Source: JAGNGI01 sp035448825 (GTDB lineage: Bacteria; Fidelibacterota; UBA2242). From it: a stretch of 64,000 nt of DNA. The translations under genes were made by a program, and so were the position numbers. The stretch's first letter is position 1. Every line of letters starts with the position of its first letter. The notes under the pieces are model-generated. The model saw only the letters and a program-made list of their open reading frames with translations, searched no databases and was not told where the DNA came from. Positions 34,697 through 44,492 of this stretch are shown here, in pieces. The stretch lies in contig DAOTJS010000012.1 of NCBI GenBank assembly GCA_035448825.1, positions 1 to 64,000 on the forward strand, given 5' to 3'.

Positions 34697-35423
34697 GCAA
34701 AATATGAGAATAAATAATCCCATTTTAAATTGGACAATTCAGCTGGTTTTTTTTGCTCTGACAATAACTATCTTTAAGCCAAAGGGAATATTGGCGGCCG
34801 ACTCTGCTCTGCGTCAGTATGAAAAGGGCAATTATCCGGAAGCGATTCGTACTTATGACCGTATTCTGAAAGACCACGACGATTGGGAAGAAGCCCATTT
34901 TGGTAAGGGCGCCGCTCTCTATAAAAGTCAGCGCACCGAGGAAGCTATGCGCGAATTTGAAAAAGCTATTTCCGTCAAAGATCCACTGAGAAAATCGGCT
35001 GTCTATTATAATCTCGGCAACGCTCTATTTCAAAACGGCCGTCTTGAGGAAAGTCTGGCTTTTTACAAAAAAGCCCTTGAATATAATCCCCGTGATTTCG
35101 ACGCTAAGTATAATTATGAACTGGCGCGCCAAATAATGCAACAACAGAAAAATCAGGATAAAAATCAGTCGGACCAAAAGTCGGATCAGCAAAATCAGTC
35201 CAAAGATCAATCTCAACCGGATCAGCAGTCTCAGCCGCCAAATAAAGAGCAACAAGAGCAACAGGCTCAACAACAACAGTCTCAGCCGAATCGGCATGAG
35301 AAAGAAAAAAGTCAAAAGGAAGCCGCTCAAATTCTGGATGCTTTGAAGAATGATGAAAAAAAGCTAATGCAGGAGAGAATGCGAGTGAAAGCTTCCGGCC
35401 TGGCTAAGGAAAAAGATTGGTAA
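34680..35423 (+). CDS. batC: BatC protein (TPR repeats, Gln-rich tail)
   Basis: A 247-residue tetratricopeptide-repeat protein. The start is either the ATG at 34680, inside batB, or the ATG at 34704, which gives a more standard signal peptide; neither has a strong ribosome-binding site. At least three TPR units occupy about residues 45-150. Then comes a low-complexity stretch very rich in Gln, Asp, Lys and Ser (about 155-215) and a basic C-terminal helix. Its place in the operon and the Gln-rich linker are typical of BatC. Confidence 0.85.
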   Translation: MRLILKQNMRINNPILNWTIQLVFFALTITIFKPKGILAADSALRQYEKGNYPEAIRTYDRILKDHDDWEEAHFGKGAALYKSQRTEEAMREFEKAISVKDPLRKSAVYYNLGNALFQNGRLEESLAFYKKALEYNPRDFDAKYNYELARQIMQQQKNQDKNQSDQKSDQQNQSKDQSQPDQQSQPPNKEQQEQQAQQQQSQPNRHEKEKSQKEAAQILDALKNDEKKLMQERMRVKASGLAKEKDW

Positions 35424-35430
35424 TCGCTGG

Positions 35431-37263
35431 ATGAATCGTTTAAAGATTTTCAGTTGGCTATTTTTCTTGCAGTTATTCTGTCTGAATGCCCATGGACAGG
35501 ACCTGCGCGTTTCGGCCTCGGTCAACAAGAATAACATTACCGATAAAGATGTGCTAATTTTCTCGGTAACAATCGAGGGCGTTAGGGATTTTCCGGAAGT
35601 TCCGCCGCCAGAAAGTCCGGATTTTGTCCTGATTTCCGGTCCATCACAGTCCAGCAGTATTCAGATAATCAATGGCCAGATGAACGCCTCGAAAACCGTC
35701 AGTTGGCAAATTGCACCCACGCGCACCGGTCAGCTAACGATTAATCCTATTTCCATCAAATATCGAGGCAAAATTTATTCAACCGAACCAGTCCATGTTA
35801 ATGTCACTACTTCCGCGTCTTCTCAATCTCGTTCAACGCCGCCGCCTTCCGGAACGCCCGATAAACAAGCGACTACCGGTGGGAGCGAGGAAGTTTTCCT
35901 GAAAGCCGTTGTCCCTAAAACCACAGTATATAAAGGTGAAGAATTAATAGTTTCATTTGATCTATACTTTAAGAATGTGCGTACTTTCGGCCGTAAGAAA
36001 CTGCCCGATGCCCAGGGATTCTGGAGAGAAGAACTGGAAGCGCCCACTCAACCAGCAATAACCAATGAAACAGTTGATGGTATTGCCTACCGCAAGGCGA
36101 CGATTCAGCAAATAGCCCTTTTCGCTACTACTACCGGTGAATTGACCATTGATCCAATGGTGGTTGATTGTGAAGTAATTCAGCCCAGTCAACGGCGTTC
36201 GATTTTCGATGACTTCTTTGGGGGTTCTTTTTTCGATGATCCAATGTTTTCAAAAACTAAAATTGTGACAGTTCAATCGGCGCCGATTAAGATTCGAGTA
36301 AAGCCCCTTCCTGAAAGCGGTCAGCCTACTTCTTTCAATGGGGCAGTCGGACAATTTAAAATCGAAAGCAAAATCGATACTCTTCAGATAAAACAGGATC
36401 AAGCTCTTACACTCCAGTATAAAATTAGCGGCAATGGTAATATCAATTCTATCAAATTACCACCACCCGATCTGCCTAATTCCGTCGAGGTTTTTGATCC
36501 AAAAATCGAGAAGAAAATAGATAAGTCCAGCGGAAGCGTTCGAGGTTCGGTGACTTATGAATACGTGCTAATTCCTCGCCGGCAGGGATTATTAACTATT
36601 CCGGCACTTTGGTTTTCTTATTTCGATCCCCAGACCGAAACCTACCGAACTATATCTACCAGCAGTTTCAAAGTCAAAGTCGTCGGGAGCGAGGATCTGC
36701 TTTCCGGACGAAGTGTTGGGCTAAGCAAGACCGAAGTTTCACTTCTCGGGCAGGATATTCGTTTTATTATGCGTGAGAATCCAACCTGGCGCAAGTCCGG
36801 CCAGACTGTTTTCAGCGAATTCTGGTTCTGGCTGATAAACGGCTTCTCGATGCTGGTTTTGATTGGTGCAATCACTCTGCGCTGGTGGACTGAAAAAATG
36901 GAGAGCAACTTGAATTTTGCGCGACGCCGCCAGGCCTGGTCGAAATGCCAGAGCCGTCTACGGGTTTTGCAAAAAATGGTGGATAGCGCAGTTGACGAAG
37001 ATTTTTACGCTCAACTGTCTCAGGCCGTGATCGGCTATATTGCCGATCGGCTCGGCTTACCGCTGGCGGGTTTAGGGCCTAAGGAAATTGAACAGGAGCT
37101 GAGCCGGCGTGCGATTGATTCTGAATTAGCGACAAAAACCGTAAAATTACTCGAGAAGCTGGATGAAATTCGGTTTTTGCCGGGGATGACCGCCAAGCAG
37201 GATCCAAAAGAACTGCTGTCTGCCAGTCGTGAAATTGTTTCCGCTCTGAGCAAGGTGATTTAA
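35431..37263 (+). CDS. batD: BatD protein (oxygen tolerance family)
   Basis: A 610-residue periplasmic protein with a signal peptide (about 1-22, ending AHG), a long beta-rich BatD region (about 25-440; VSASVNKNNITDKDVLIFSV is a typical start), one transmembrane helix near residues 465-488 (FWLINGFSMLVLIGAITLRW) and a cytoplasmic helical tail. It is the largest member of the bat operon, and its beta domains resemble cell-surface adhesion folds. It follows batC after 7 bases. Confidence 0.88.
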   Translation: MNRLKIFSWLFFLQLFCLNAHGQDLRVSASVNKNNITDKDVLIFSVTIEGVRDFPEVPPPESPDFVLISGPSQSSSIQIINGQMNASKTVSWQIAPTRTGQLTINPISIKYRGKIYSTEPVHVNVTTSASSQSRSTPPPSGTPDKQATTGGSEEVFLKAVVPKTTVYKGEELIVSFDLYFKNVRTFGRKKLPDAQGFWREELEAPTQPAITNETVDGIAYRKATIQQIALFATTTGELTIDPMVVDCEVIQPSQRRSIFDDFFGGSFFDDPMFSKTKIVTVQSAPIKIRVKPLPESGQPTSFNGAVGQFKIESKIDTLQIKQDQALTLQYKISGNGNINSIKLPPPDLPNSVEVFDPKIEKKIDKSSGSVRGSVTYEYVLIPRRQGLLTIPALWFSYFDPQTETYRTISTSSFKVKVVGSEDLLSGRSVGLSKTEVSLLGQDIRFIMRENPTWRKSGQTVFSEFWFWLINGFSMLVLIGAITLRWWTEKMESNLNFARRRQAWSKCQSRLRVLQKMVDSAVDEDFYAQLSQAVIGYIADRLGLPLAGLGPKEIEQELSRRAIDSELATKTVKLLEKLDEIRFLPGMTAKQDPKELLSASREIVSALSKVI

Positions 37264-37264
37264 A

Positions 37265-38029
37265 ATGAACCTTTTACGCACTTTAGTTCTGATAATAAGC
37301 CTGACCGTCGGGCTATTAGCTGAAAATCCAGCCGAGCTCGATTCATTGTTTGAACAAGGTAATCGAGCTTATCAGGAAGAAAATTATCCTGAAGCTATTC
37401 GCTTTTATGAAAGTATTATTGCCCGTGGTTATGAAAGCGGCCCACTATATTTTAATCTGGGAAATGCTTATTACCGCGTCAATAATATCGGACATGCGAT
37501 TCTGAATTACGAGCGCGCCGCCCGACTTATTCCCAATGATCCGAATGTGGCTTTTAACCTGCAATTGGCTAACCTAAGCGTCAAAGACCGAGTCGAGGCT
37601 CCGCCGCCATTTTTCCTTTTCCGCTGGTATCAAAACTTTCTTAATCTGCTCAATATGCGCGGTTGGGCGGTGATTTTCTCGGTTTTGTTATTGATTGCGA
37701 CTGGTAGTTTTGCTGTTTGGCTAAATCTGGACGTAAGGCGTTTGCGCCACGGGCTGAAATCACTTTTTATTTCTTCAGGAGTGCTCAGTGTCATAGTGGC
37801 TTTGATTCTGTTCCAACAATATCGCACCCAGACCGCCAGTCATTTTGGGATCGTTCTCAGCGAAGCAGTCAGTAGTCTGTCGGCACCTCAGGCCGGTAGT
37901 ACCGAATTGTTTATCGTTCACGAAGGAACTAAATTCAAAATCCTCGATGCCGATGAAAATTGGATAAAAATCGAGTTGATTGATGGAAAACAGGGTTGGG
38001 TACCGGGCACGGATGTGGCTAAAATCTAA
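37265..38029 (+). CDS. batE: BatE protein (TPR and SH3-like domain)
   Basis: A 254-residue protein with a signal peptide (1-20), TPR units (about 22-115), two transmembrane helices (about 130-152 and 165-180) and a C-terminal bacterial SH3-like domain ending with GKQGWVPGTDVAKI, a typical SH3 finish. SH3 domains of this type often bind peptidoglycan or partner proteins. It lies one base after batD and closes the bat operon. Confidence 0.87.
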   Translation: MNLLRTLVLIISLTVGLLAENPAELDSLFEQGNRAYQEENYPEAIRFYESIIARGYESGPLYFNLGNAYYRVNNIGHAILNYERAARLIPNDPNVAFNLQLANLSVKDRVEAPPPFFLFRWYQNFLNLLNMRGWAVIFSVLLLIATGSFAVWLNLDVRRLRHGLKSLFISSGVLSVIVALILFQQYRTQTASHFGIVLSEAVSSLSAPQAGSTELFIVHEGTKFKILDADENWIKIELIDGKQGWVPGTDVAKI

Positions 38030-38102
38030 GCCCCAAAGCAGTTTATCTCTTTTAAAATTACTCATATTCTCCGTATATTTTGGCTGTGTTAGTTTTACGA
38101 AA

Positions 38103-38582
38103 ATGAAAAATATAGCCACTGTCTTTTTAATTTTATTCTCATTTGCCAGCCTGCTATCTCAGGAAATAATAGCTCCTCAAGATGAGAGTTTTGATCCGGC
38201 TATTCTAAAGGAACCACCTCTGCCGATGCTGGATAACACGCTGATTTACGAGATTGTTACCGATCTTAAACCACTGGCTAAGCCGATAAAAGACGTGACT
38301 GATTCTGTCGCTTATGTTGAAAAAATGGGCTGGAAAGTTCAGGTATTTTCTAGTAGCGATTATTTCCTGGCTGATTCGGTTTACCGCACGCTTCAAGGTC
38401 AATTCGGCAATTCCGAAGTCGAGAAGGTGTTCAATTTACCCTATTATAAAATCCGAATTGGTAATTGTGCCACGCGGGAAGAAGCCGAACGCCTTTTAAT
38501 CCGGGCTCAAGAATTGGGTTACCGGGACGCCTGGGTAATCCGCACTCAGGTCAAAATGACTGTCAAGGAAGGCTTTTTTTAA
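38103..38582 (+). CDS. Secreted SPOR-domain protein
   Basis: A 159-residue protein. I chose the ATG at 38103, which gives a standard signal peptide (KNIATVFLILFSFASLLSQ); the frame is open further upstream into batE but without signal. The C-terminal 75 residues form a SPOR domain (GWKVQVFSSSDYFLADSVY, then YYKIRIGNCATREEAERLL), which binds peptidoglycan stripped of stem peptides at division sites. It could therefore help cell division or envelope turnover. Confidence 0.85.
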   Translation: MKNIATVFLILFSFASLLSQEIIAPQDESFDPAILKEPPLPMLDNTLIYEIVTDLKPLAKPIKDVTDSVAYVEKMGWKVQVFSSSDYFLADSVYRTLQGQFGNSEVEKVFNLPYYKIRIGNCATREEAERLLIRAQELGYRDAWVIRTQVKMTVKEGFF

Positions 38583-38612
38583 CAAAATATTAAAAATGAT
38601 GAGGTTTTAAAT

Positions 38613-39371
38613 ATGTCAGGCCATTCAAAATGGAGCACAATTAAGCGAAAAAAGGGGGCTCTCGATGCCAAGCGCGGCAAGGTTTTTACTAAAATTATTA
38701 AGGAAATTCAAGTCGCCGCTAAAATGGGCGGCGGCGATGAAAATGCTAATCCGCGCCTCCGCACAGCGGTCTTAGCGGCTAAAGCGGCTAATATGCCTTT
38801 GGCTAATGTCGAACGAGCCATCAAAAAAGGCACCGGTGAAATTGAAAGCGTCAATTACGAAGAAATCACTTATGAAGCCTACGGACCCGGCGGCGTGGCA
38901 ATTCTAATGGAAGCCTTAACCGATAATAAAAATCGCACCGTTTCGGAACTGCGCCACATTTTAACCCGCCACGGCGGAAATTTAGCTACCACCGGCAGCG
39001 TCGCCTATAATTTTGAAAAGAAAGGCATCATTACCGTGAATAAAGATACTTGCACGGAAGACGATCTTCTGGTGATTGCTCTGGAGGCTGGCGCCGACGA
39101 TATTAGCACTGAAGACGACGTTTATGAAGTCAGCGTTGATCCCGGTCATTTTGAAAAGGTAAAAAAAGCGCTGGAATCGGCTAAGATTGCCATTGCCAGC
39201 GCCGCCGTAACCATGATTCCGAAAACTACTATCAAAGTAGATGAAAAAAACGCGCCGAAAATCATAAGTCTGATGGATGCTCTCGAGGATCATGACGATA
39301 TTCAAAATGTTTACGCCAACTTCGATATTGATGATAAATTACTGGCTGAATTGCAACAGAGTGCCGGATAA
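38613..39371 (+). CDS. yebC: YebC/PmpR family translation or transcription factor
   Basis: A 252-residue protein of the YebC/TACO1 family. It begins SGHSKWSTIKRKKGALDAKRGK, split here as the invariant SGHSKWxxIKxxK start, and keeps NPRLRTAVLAAKAANMP and the ITYEAYGPGGVAILMEALTDN block. Members are reported to aid ribosomes at polyproline stretches or to act as regulators. It directly precedes ruvC, a gene order conserved across bacteria, with a one-base overlap. Confidence 0.93.
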   Translation: MSGHSKWSTIKRKKGALDAKRGKVFTKIIKEIQVAAKMGGGDENANPRLRTAVLAAKAANMPLANVERAIKKGTGEIESVNYEEITYEAYGPGGVAILMEALTDNKNRTVSELRHILTRHGGNLATTGSVAYNFEKKGIITVNKDTCTEDDLLVIALEAGADDISTEDDVYEVSVDPGHFEKVKKALESAKIAIASAAVTMIPKTTIKVDEKNAPKIISLMDALEDHDDIQNVYANFDIDDKLLAELQQSAG

Positions 39372-39862
39372 TGTCTGAAGAGCTTAGAGTAATCGGCGTT
39401 GACCATGGTATTAACCACACCGGATACGCTATCGTTACCAAAAATAGCTCTAAGCTTACCTGCCTTACGTATGGCTCGATCGTGACCACTCCTCGTGAAG
39501 CCTTTAACCTGCGTTTGAAGCATATTTATACGGAATTATTGCAGATTATCGAAGCCTGGAAGCCGTCCGTTATGGTAGTAGAGGAAGCAATCTATGCCCA
39601 GAATGTCAAAACCGCGCTCTTGATGGGGCATGCTCGTGGAGCAGTGCTACTGGCTGGTGCTAATGCCGGTTTAACGATTGCCGAATATCCACCCAACAAA
39701 ATAAAATCGGCAGTAGTTGGTAACGGTTTGGCTTCCAAAGAACAAGTGCAATATATGGTTAGTCGGATTTTAGGACTTTCGCAAAAACCGGATTCTTTCG
39801 ATGCCGCCGATGCAATGGCAGTAGCAATCTGTCATCTAAACCGCCCAAATTTAAGGGAATAA
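39371..39862 (+). CDS. ruvC: Holliday junction resolvase RuvC
   Basis: A 163-residue endonuclease that cuts Holliday junctions. The four acidic catalytic positions are recognisable: Asp in GVDHGINHTGYA, Glu in VVEEAIYAQN, and the pair in DSFDAADAMAVAICH. The first motif usually reads GIDPGxxxTG; here Pro is replaced by His, an uncommon but probably tolerated change. It is followed by ruvA; ruvB is not in the window. Confidence 0.93.
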   Translation: MSEELRVIGVDHGINHTGYAIVTKNSSKLTCLTYGSIVTTPREAFNLRLKHIYTELLQIIEAWKPSVMVVEEAIYAQNVKTALLMGHARGAVLLAGANAGLTIAEYPPNKIKSAVVGNGLASKEQVQYMVSRILGLSQKPDSFDAADAMAVAICHLNRPNLRE

Positions 39863-39865
39863 AGT

Positions 39866-40459
39866 ATGTTTGCTTATATTAGCGGAAAATTAGTCCAGAA
39901 AGAACCTACTTTGGCTATTATTGATGTTAACGGCATTGGCTATCAGGTTAATATTCCCTTGTCAACTTATTCCGCTTTACCGGCTTCCGGTCAAATTGCC
40001 AAATTGCTCACTTATTACCACGTTCGCGAAGATGTACAGGCTTTGTATGGCTTTGCCACTCCCGAGGAAAAAGAGTTATTTTTACTGCTAATCAGCATCT
40101 CCGGCATCGGGCCGAAGATAGCAATGACGATTCTCTCGGGAACTAATCCCGAACAATTCCGGCGCCGAATATTAGACGGTGATGTCCATGCTCTAACGTT
40201 GATTCCCGGTATAGGACTGAAAACCGCGCGCCGGATTATAGTCGAACTGGGTGAGAAAATGGGACAGACGGCTGAGCTGGTTCCCGATGAACTTTCTACC
40301 GTCGCTCTGGGAGCGCCTGGTGAAGAGGCGTTGCGGGCTTTAATTTCGCTTGGTTACCGGCGGCCGGAAGCTCTGAATGCTCTACGCAAAGCCGCTAAGG
40401 AACTCGGTGATTCGGCGCCCGTTGAAAAATATATCAAAGCGGCTCTTAATCAAATGTAA
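39866..40459 (+). CDS. ruvA: Holliday junction branch migration protein RuvA
   Basis: A 197-residue RuvA with the three expected domains: N-terminal OB fold (FAYISGKLVQKEPTLAIIDV), tandem helix-hairpin-helix region (LLISISGIGPKIAMTILSG; LTLIPGIGLKTARRIIVELGEKM) and a C-terminal RuvB-binding helix bundle (EEALRALISLGYRRPEAL). It follows ruvC after 3 bases and is followed after 9 bases by gcvT instead of the more usual ruvB. Confidence 0.95.
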   Translation: MFAYISGKLVQKEPTLAIIDVNGIGYQVNIPLSTYSALPASGQIAKLLTYYHVREDVQALYGFATPEEKELFLLLISISGIGPKIAMTILSGTNPEQFRRRILDGDVHALTLIPGIGLKTARRIIVELGEKMGQTAELVPDELSTVALGAPGEEALRALISLGYRRPEALNALRKAAKELGDSAPVEKYIKAALNQM

Positions 40460-40468
40460 GGCGAAAGT

Positions 40469-41575
40469 ATGGAAAGCACCGATAGTCAGATAAAAAAGAC
40501 CCCGTTTTATGACCAGCACTTGGCCTTTAATGCCAAACTTGTGCCTTTTGCCGGTTACTGGATGCCAATTCAATATCGCAGTATAATGGAAGAACATCGC
40601 CGCGTCCGAACGACGGTCGGCGTTTTCGATGTTTCCCATATGGGTGAATTTATTGTCACAGGTTCAGCCGCGGAGCAATTTTTGAATTACATTACAATAA
40701 ATGATGTATCCAAATTAGCCATCGGTCAGGTGCAGTATTCCGCAATGTGTTATCCAGACGGTGGAATTGTGGATGATTTACTCGTTTATCGCTTTGTTGA
40801 TCACTATATGCTAGTTGTCAATGCTGCTAATCTGGAGAAAGATTTTAACTGGATCAAGGAACATCTGCCCGCGGGAGTGGAACTGGCTGATATTTCCGAT
40901 GAAACCGCACTTTTGGCTGTTCAGGGACCGTTATCTTTGGAAGCTCTTCAGCCATTGACACATGTTAATTTAAATGGAATCGAATTCTACCATTTCACAG
41001 AAGGAGAAATAGCCGGCGTTTCGGCGATTTTGTCGCGCACCGGTTACACCGGTGAAAAAGGGCTGGAAATTTATCATAAACCGGCTGATAGCGCCAAACT
41101 TTGGGAGGCTATTTTTCAAGCTGGGGGAAAGTATGATATCCAACCGGTTGGTTTAGGAGCGCGCGATACTCTCCGGCTCGAGATGAAATACGCGCTCTAC
41201 GGTAACGACATTGATCAGACAACCAATCCGCTGGAAGCCGGACTGGGCTGGGTCACCAAACTTGACAAACCGGGTTTCATTGGAAAAGAAGCATTATTGA
41301 AAGTAAAGGCGGAAGGCTTGAAACGTAAAAGCGTCGGCTTCGAAATGCTCGAGCCTGGCATCCCACGCCATAACTATAAAGTCTTTAAAAATGGCAAGGA
41401 AATCGGCATTGTAACCAGCGGCACCCAGTCGCCGACTTTAAACAAAGGAATCGGAATTGCCTATGTAACAGTTGAATATAGCTCCGTCGGTACGCCGATC
41501 GAAATCGAAATTCGCGATAAATTATTAAAGGCGATGGTAGTCAAAACTCCATTTGTCCCAGCGAGAACACAGTGA
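40469..41575 (+). CDS. gcvT: Aminomethyltransferase (glycine cleavage system T protein)
   Basis: A 368-residue T protein that transfers the methylene group from the H protein to tetrahydrofolate. It has the start TPFYDQHLAFNAKLVPFAGY, the VFDVSHMGEF motif, the DDLLVYRF strand and the folate-binding region RTGYTGEKGLEIY. The C-terminal GIVTSGTQSPTLNKGIGIAYV completes the family pattern. GcvH and GcvP are not nearby. The last four bases overlap ftsK. Confidence 0.94.
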   Translation: MESTDSQIKKTPFYDQHLAFNAKLVPFAGYWMPIQYRSIMEEHRRVRTTVGVFDVSHMGEFIVTGSAAEQFLNYITINDVSKLAIGQVQYSAMCYPDGGIVDDLLVYRFVDHYMLVVNAANLEKDFNWIKEHLPAGVELADISDETALLAVQGPLSLEALQPLTHVNLNGIEFYHFTEGEIAGVSAILSRTGYTGEKGLEIYHKPADSAKLWEAIFQAGGKYDIQPVGLGARDTLRLEMKYALYGNDIDQTTNPLEAGLGWVTKLDKPGFIGKEALLKVKAEGLKRKSVGFEMLEPGIPRHNYKVFKNGKEIGIVTSGTQSPTLNKGIGIAYVTVEYSSVGTPIEIEIRDKLLKAMVVKTPFVPARTQ

Positions 41576-43788
41576 ATAACCGCCAGCAGGAAATACTCGG
41601 CATTTTACTAATTGCACTCGGCGTGTTGATTATGCTGAGTTTGATTTCCTACAATCCGATTGAAGAACCGACTATTTCGAAAAATGTCGCTATCCAAAAC
41701 TGGATGGGAATTGTAGGCGTTTACATTTCGCACTATTTGATTAAATATACAATAGGAGTGGCAGTTTTCATTTTTCCACTTCTGATGCTAATCTGGGGCT
41801 GGTGGTTATTTGCCGATAAAGAAAGCAAGATATTAATCCGATTCAGTTTATATTCAATTTTTATGGCCTTATTAGTGTCGGTAGCCCTGGGACTACCGGC
41901 TGTAATGCAAAATGTTGATAGTGATTTCGGCTTTCGCTATAGCGGCTTAATTGGCGGAGTCTTCGCTAAAGTAATGTGTGATTGGCTTGGGTTTACGGGT
42001 ACGATGATCGTACTTGCCGTGCTGGCTTTGGTGACCATCCGGGGCTATTTTACGTGGAGTTTTTATAGCCCGATCGCCAGATGGCGTTCTCATCGTCAAC
42101 AAAAAAAGAAAAAAGCGCCCGGCGAGACAACTCAATCAAGTATTCCCGAGCGACAATTTTCAGTCTCGCAACCGGAAAAGGATGCTACGGTGGTTCAATC
42201 TGAAGCCGAACCAACCCGATCTGTAAAAATGAAAAAGTCGGTTGAACCACAACTGCAACCCGTCGAGCCCAAAGTCGAACCTATGCCTAAATCTGAAATC
42301 CCAGGCGGGGCATATCAACTACCGCCTATTGATTTACTCGAATTACCGCCCGAGTCAAGAGATTCGGTGACTAAGGAAGAAATGGCTGAGAATGCCCAGT
42401 TGCTGGAAAATGCACTCGATACTTTCGGTGTAAAAGGTAAAGTAGTTAACGTTTCCCCGGGTCCTATTATTACCCGATATGAAATCGAACCCGCGGTCGG
42501 CGTCAGGGTTAGTAAAATTGCCGCCTTAGCCGATGATCTGGCGCGGATTCTCTCTGCTAAACGCATCCGCATCGTAGCCCCAATCCCGGGTAAATCAGTG
42601 GTCGGCGTCGAGATTCCCAACCGCAATCCGGAAGTCGTCTATCTGCGTAGCATAATCGGCTCCCGGCAATTCGCCAGTGCTAAATCGAAATTGACCATTG
42701 CCCTCGGTAAAACAACCTCGGGTGAAATTTATACTTTGGATTTGGCGCGTATGCCTCACCTTTTAATCGCTGGCGCAACCGGCTCCGGCAAAAGTGTCTG
42801 CATTAACACCATCATCGCCAGCCTTCTTTATTTAGCACGACCGGATGAAGTCAAATTTATGCTGATTGATCCCAAAAAATTGGAATTGTCAATTTTTAAA
42901 GCTCTGGAAGGTTATCATCTAATAACCTGCGAGGATCTCGATGAAGACGTTATTACTCGGGCGGATAATGCGATCGTAGCTTTACGTTCGGTCGAACTTG
43001 AAATGGAACGGCGTTACGAAATTCTGGCAAGTGCCACCGTGCGCAATATTGATGAATATAATAATCGGGTGGTTAGCGGTGAATTGGATAAAGAATTCCT
43101 GCCGTACATTATCATCGTAATTGATGAGCTCGCCGATTTGATGCTGACTTCAGCTAAGGAGGTCGAGGAGCCAATCACTCGTTTAGCTCAGATGGCGCGG
43201 GCGGTCGGTATTCATTTGATAATTGCCACCCAGCGCCCATCGGTTGATGTCATTACCGGCGTCATCAAGGCGAATTTTCCCGCTCGGATCGCCTTTCAAG
43301 TCGCTTCGAAAATTGATTCACGGACGATTCTGGATTTGAATGGAGCGGAAAAATTATTAGGACGCGGCGATCTGTTAATTACTACGCCTCAAAATCCCGA
43401 GCCTTTCCGGGTTCACAGCGCTTATATTTCGCTGGAAGAAATTGAACGAATCCTGGAACATATCGAGAATCAACCCCGACCAGGCCAAGTCGAATTGCCG
43501 GCGGTAAAAGAAGAAAGCGTGGCTGAATTCGACGGGTATGAAGACGGTGAAAAAGACCCGCTTTATTATGAAGCTTTGCGCTTGGTCGTGACTCATCAGC
43601 AAGGCTCGATTTCTCTTCTTCAACGCCGACTCAAAATCGGTTATTCGCGAGCTGCCCGGTTGATTGATGAATTGGAAAAAGCCGGCATCGTCGGAGCATT
43701 TACCGGTAGCAAAGCGCGCGAAGTTTTAGTGGATGAAAATTATCTGGAGCGATTGAATAACTCCCAACAAGATGACGATGAGGCCTGA
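41572..43788 (+). CDS. ftsK: DNA translocase FtsK
   Basis: A 738-residue chromosome-dimer and division translocase starting at a GTG inside gcvT. Four N-terminal transmembrane helices (about 1-165) are followed by a short Pro/Glu-rich linker, so it resembles the compact SpoIIIE/FtsK type. The motor has Walker A GATGSGKSVC (about 400), Walker B IIIVIDELADLM and ATQRPSVDVITG, and the C-terminal winged-helix gamma domain (about 670-735; ISLLQRRLKIGYSRAARLID) that reads the polar KOPS/SRS sequences. Confidence 0.95.
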   Translation: MNNRQQEILGILLIALGVLIMLSLISYNPIEEPTISKNVAIQNWMGIVGVYISHYLIKYTIGVAVFIFPLLMLIWGWWLFADKESKILIRFSLYSIFMALLVSVALGLPAVMQNVDSDFGFRYSGLIGGVFAKVMCDWLGFTGTMIVLAVLALVTIRGYFTWSFYSPIARWRSHRQQKKKKAPGETTQSSIPERQFSVSQPEKDATVVQSEAEPTRSVKMKKSVEPQLQPVEPKVEPMPKSEIPGGAYQLPPIDLLELPPESRDSVTKEEMAENAQLLENALDTFGVKGKVVNVSPGPIITRYEIEPAVGVRVSKIAALADDLARILSAKRIRIVAPIPGKSVVGVEIPNRNPEVVYLRSIIGSRQFASAKSKLTIALGKTTSGEIYTLDLARMPHLLIAGATGSGKSVCINTIIASLLYLARPDEVKFMLIDPKKLELSIFKALEGYHLITCEDLDEDVITRADNAIVALRSVELEMERRYEILASATVRNIDEYNNRVVSGELDKEFLPYIIIVIDELADLMLTSAKEVEEPITRLAQMARAVGIHLIIATQRPSVDVITGVIKANFPARIAFQVASKIDSRTILDLNGAEKLLGRGDLLITTPQNPEPFRVHSAYISLEEIERILEHIENQPRPGQVELPAVKEESVAEFDGYEDGEKDPLYYEALRLVVTHQQGSISLLQRRLKIGYSRAARLIDELEKAGIVGAFTGSKAREVLVDENYLERLNNSQQDDDEA

Positions 43789-43841
43789 AATTTTGTGATA
43801 AATATCAAAGCTACTTATTGAAAACTCTATAAATTATTCCA

Positions 43842-44492
43842 GTGAAATTGATATCTAATAAACGTATTTTCATCTCTATAATCTTGTCTATTCTGCTGAC
43901 CAATTCATTATTATTATTCGCTCAGGAATCTCCTCAGATTCTACTGAAGAAAATTGGCAATTATTATCAATCAGCGGTGCCGTTTAAAATTGGGTTTACT
44001 GTCCATCTAGCTATGCCAAATAATCCCAATCAAAGTAAGTACAACGGCGTTTTTTATCTGGGATCCAATAACCGTTTTCGCGTGAATCAGTCGGGAGAGG
44101 AAATTGTGTATAATGGTCAATGGCTCTGGACCTACGATAAGAATAATCAACAAGTGATTGTCGAGGAATTTAATCCGCGTTCCAGTCTCAAATTGATTTG
44201 GGATATTTTAAGCGGTTCATTGGATGGCTATCAGATTAGCAAAAGCGAACGCCCGAAAGGTCAATTGGCAACGATAGAACTGAAACCGTCCTCCAATGAC
44301 GGCTATATTCGTTCCTTGCAGATGAAAATTGATTGTGATCGCGGAAAATTAGTATCGGCCGAATACTATGATTTTCAAAATAATCTGGTTCGGATTGAAT
44401 TTGATACCCTAGTTACTTTGAGACAAGCCGATACCAGCTTATTTAAAATTAAGTTAAATGAAGGCGATGAATTGATAGACCTGAGGCCATGA
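43842..44492 (+). CDS. lolA: LolA-like outer-membrane lipoprotein carrier protein
   Basis: A 216-residue periplasmic protein starting at GTG with a signal peptide (about 1-27, ending LFAQ). It has the LolA fold pattern: an opening helix (ILLKKIGNYYQSAVPFKIGF), a strand ending GVFYLGSNNRFRV, then GQWLWTYDKNNQQVIVEEF, a block diagnostic of LolA. LolA ferries lipoproteins to the outer membrane, consistent with lnt and the amidase lipoprotein. The ftsK-lolA order is common. Confidence 0.88.
   Translation: MKLISNKRIFISIILSILLTNSLLLFAQESPQILLKKIGNYYQSAVPFKIGFTVHLAMPNNPNQSKYNGVFYLGSNNRFRVNQSGEEIVYNGQWLWTYDKNNQQVIVEEFNPRSSLKLIWDILSGSLDGYQISKSERPKGQLATIELKPSSNDGYIRSLQMKIDCDRGKLVSAEYYDFQNNLVRIEFDTLVTLRQADTSLFKIKLNEGDELIDLRP

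Noticed and set aside
35025..35330. Minus-strand leucine/arginine-rich frame opposite batC
   Set aside because: It is the antisense of a glutamine- and lysine-rich low-complexity region; the composition is an artefact.
39371..40459. Missing ruvB as evidence of pathway loss
   Set aside because: ruvB is often unlinked from ruvCA, and the window covers only part of the genome.
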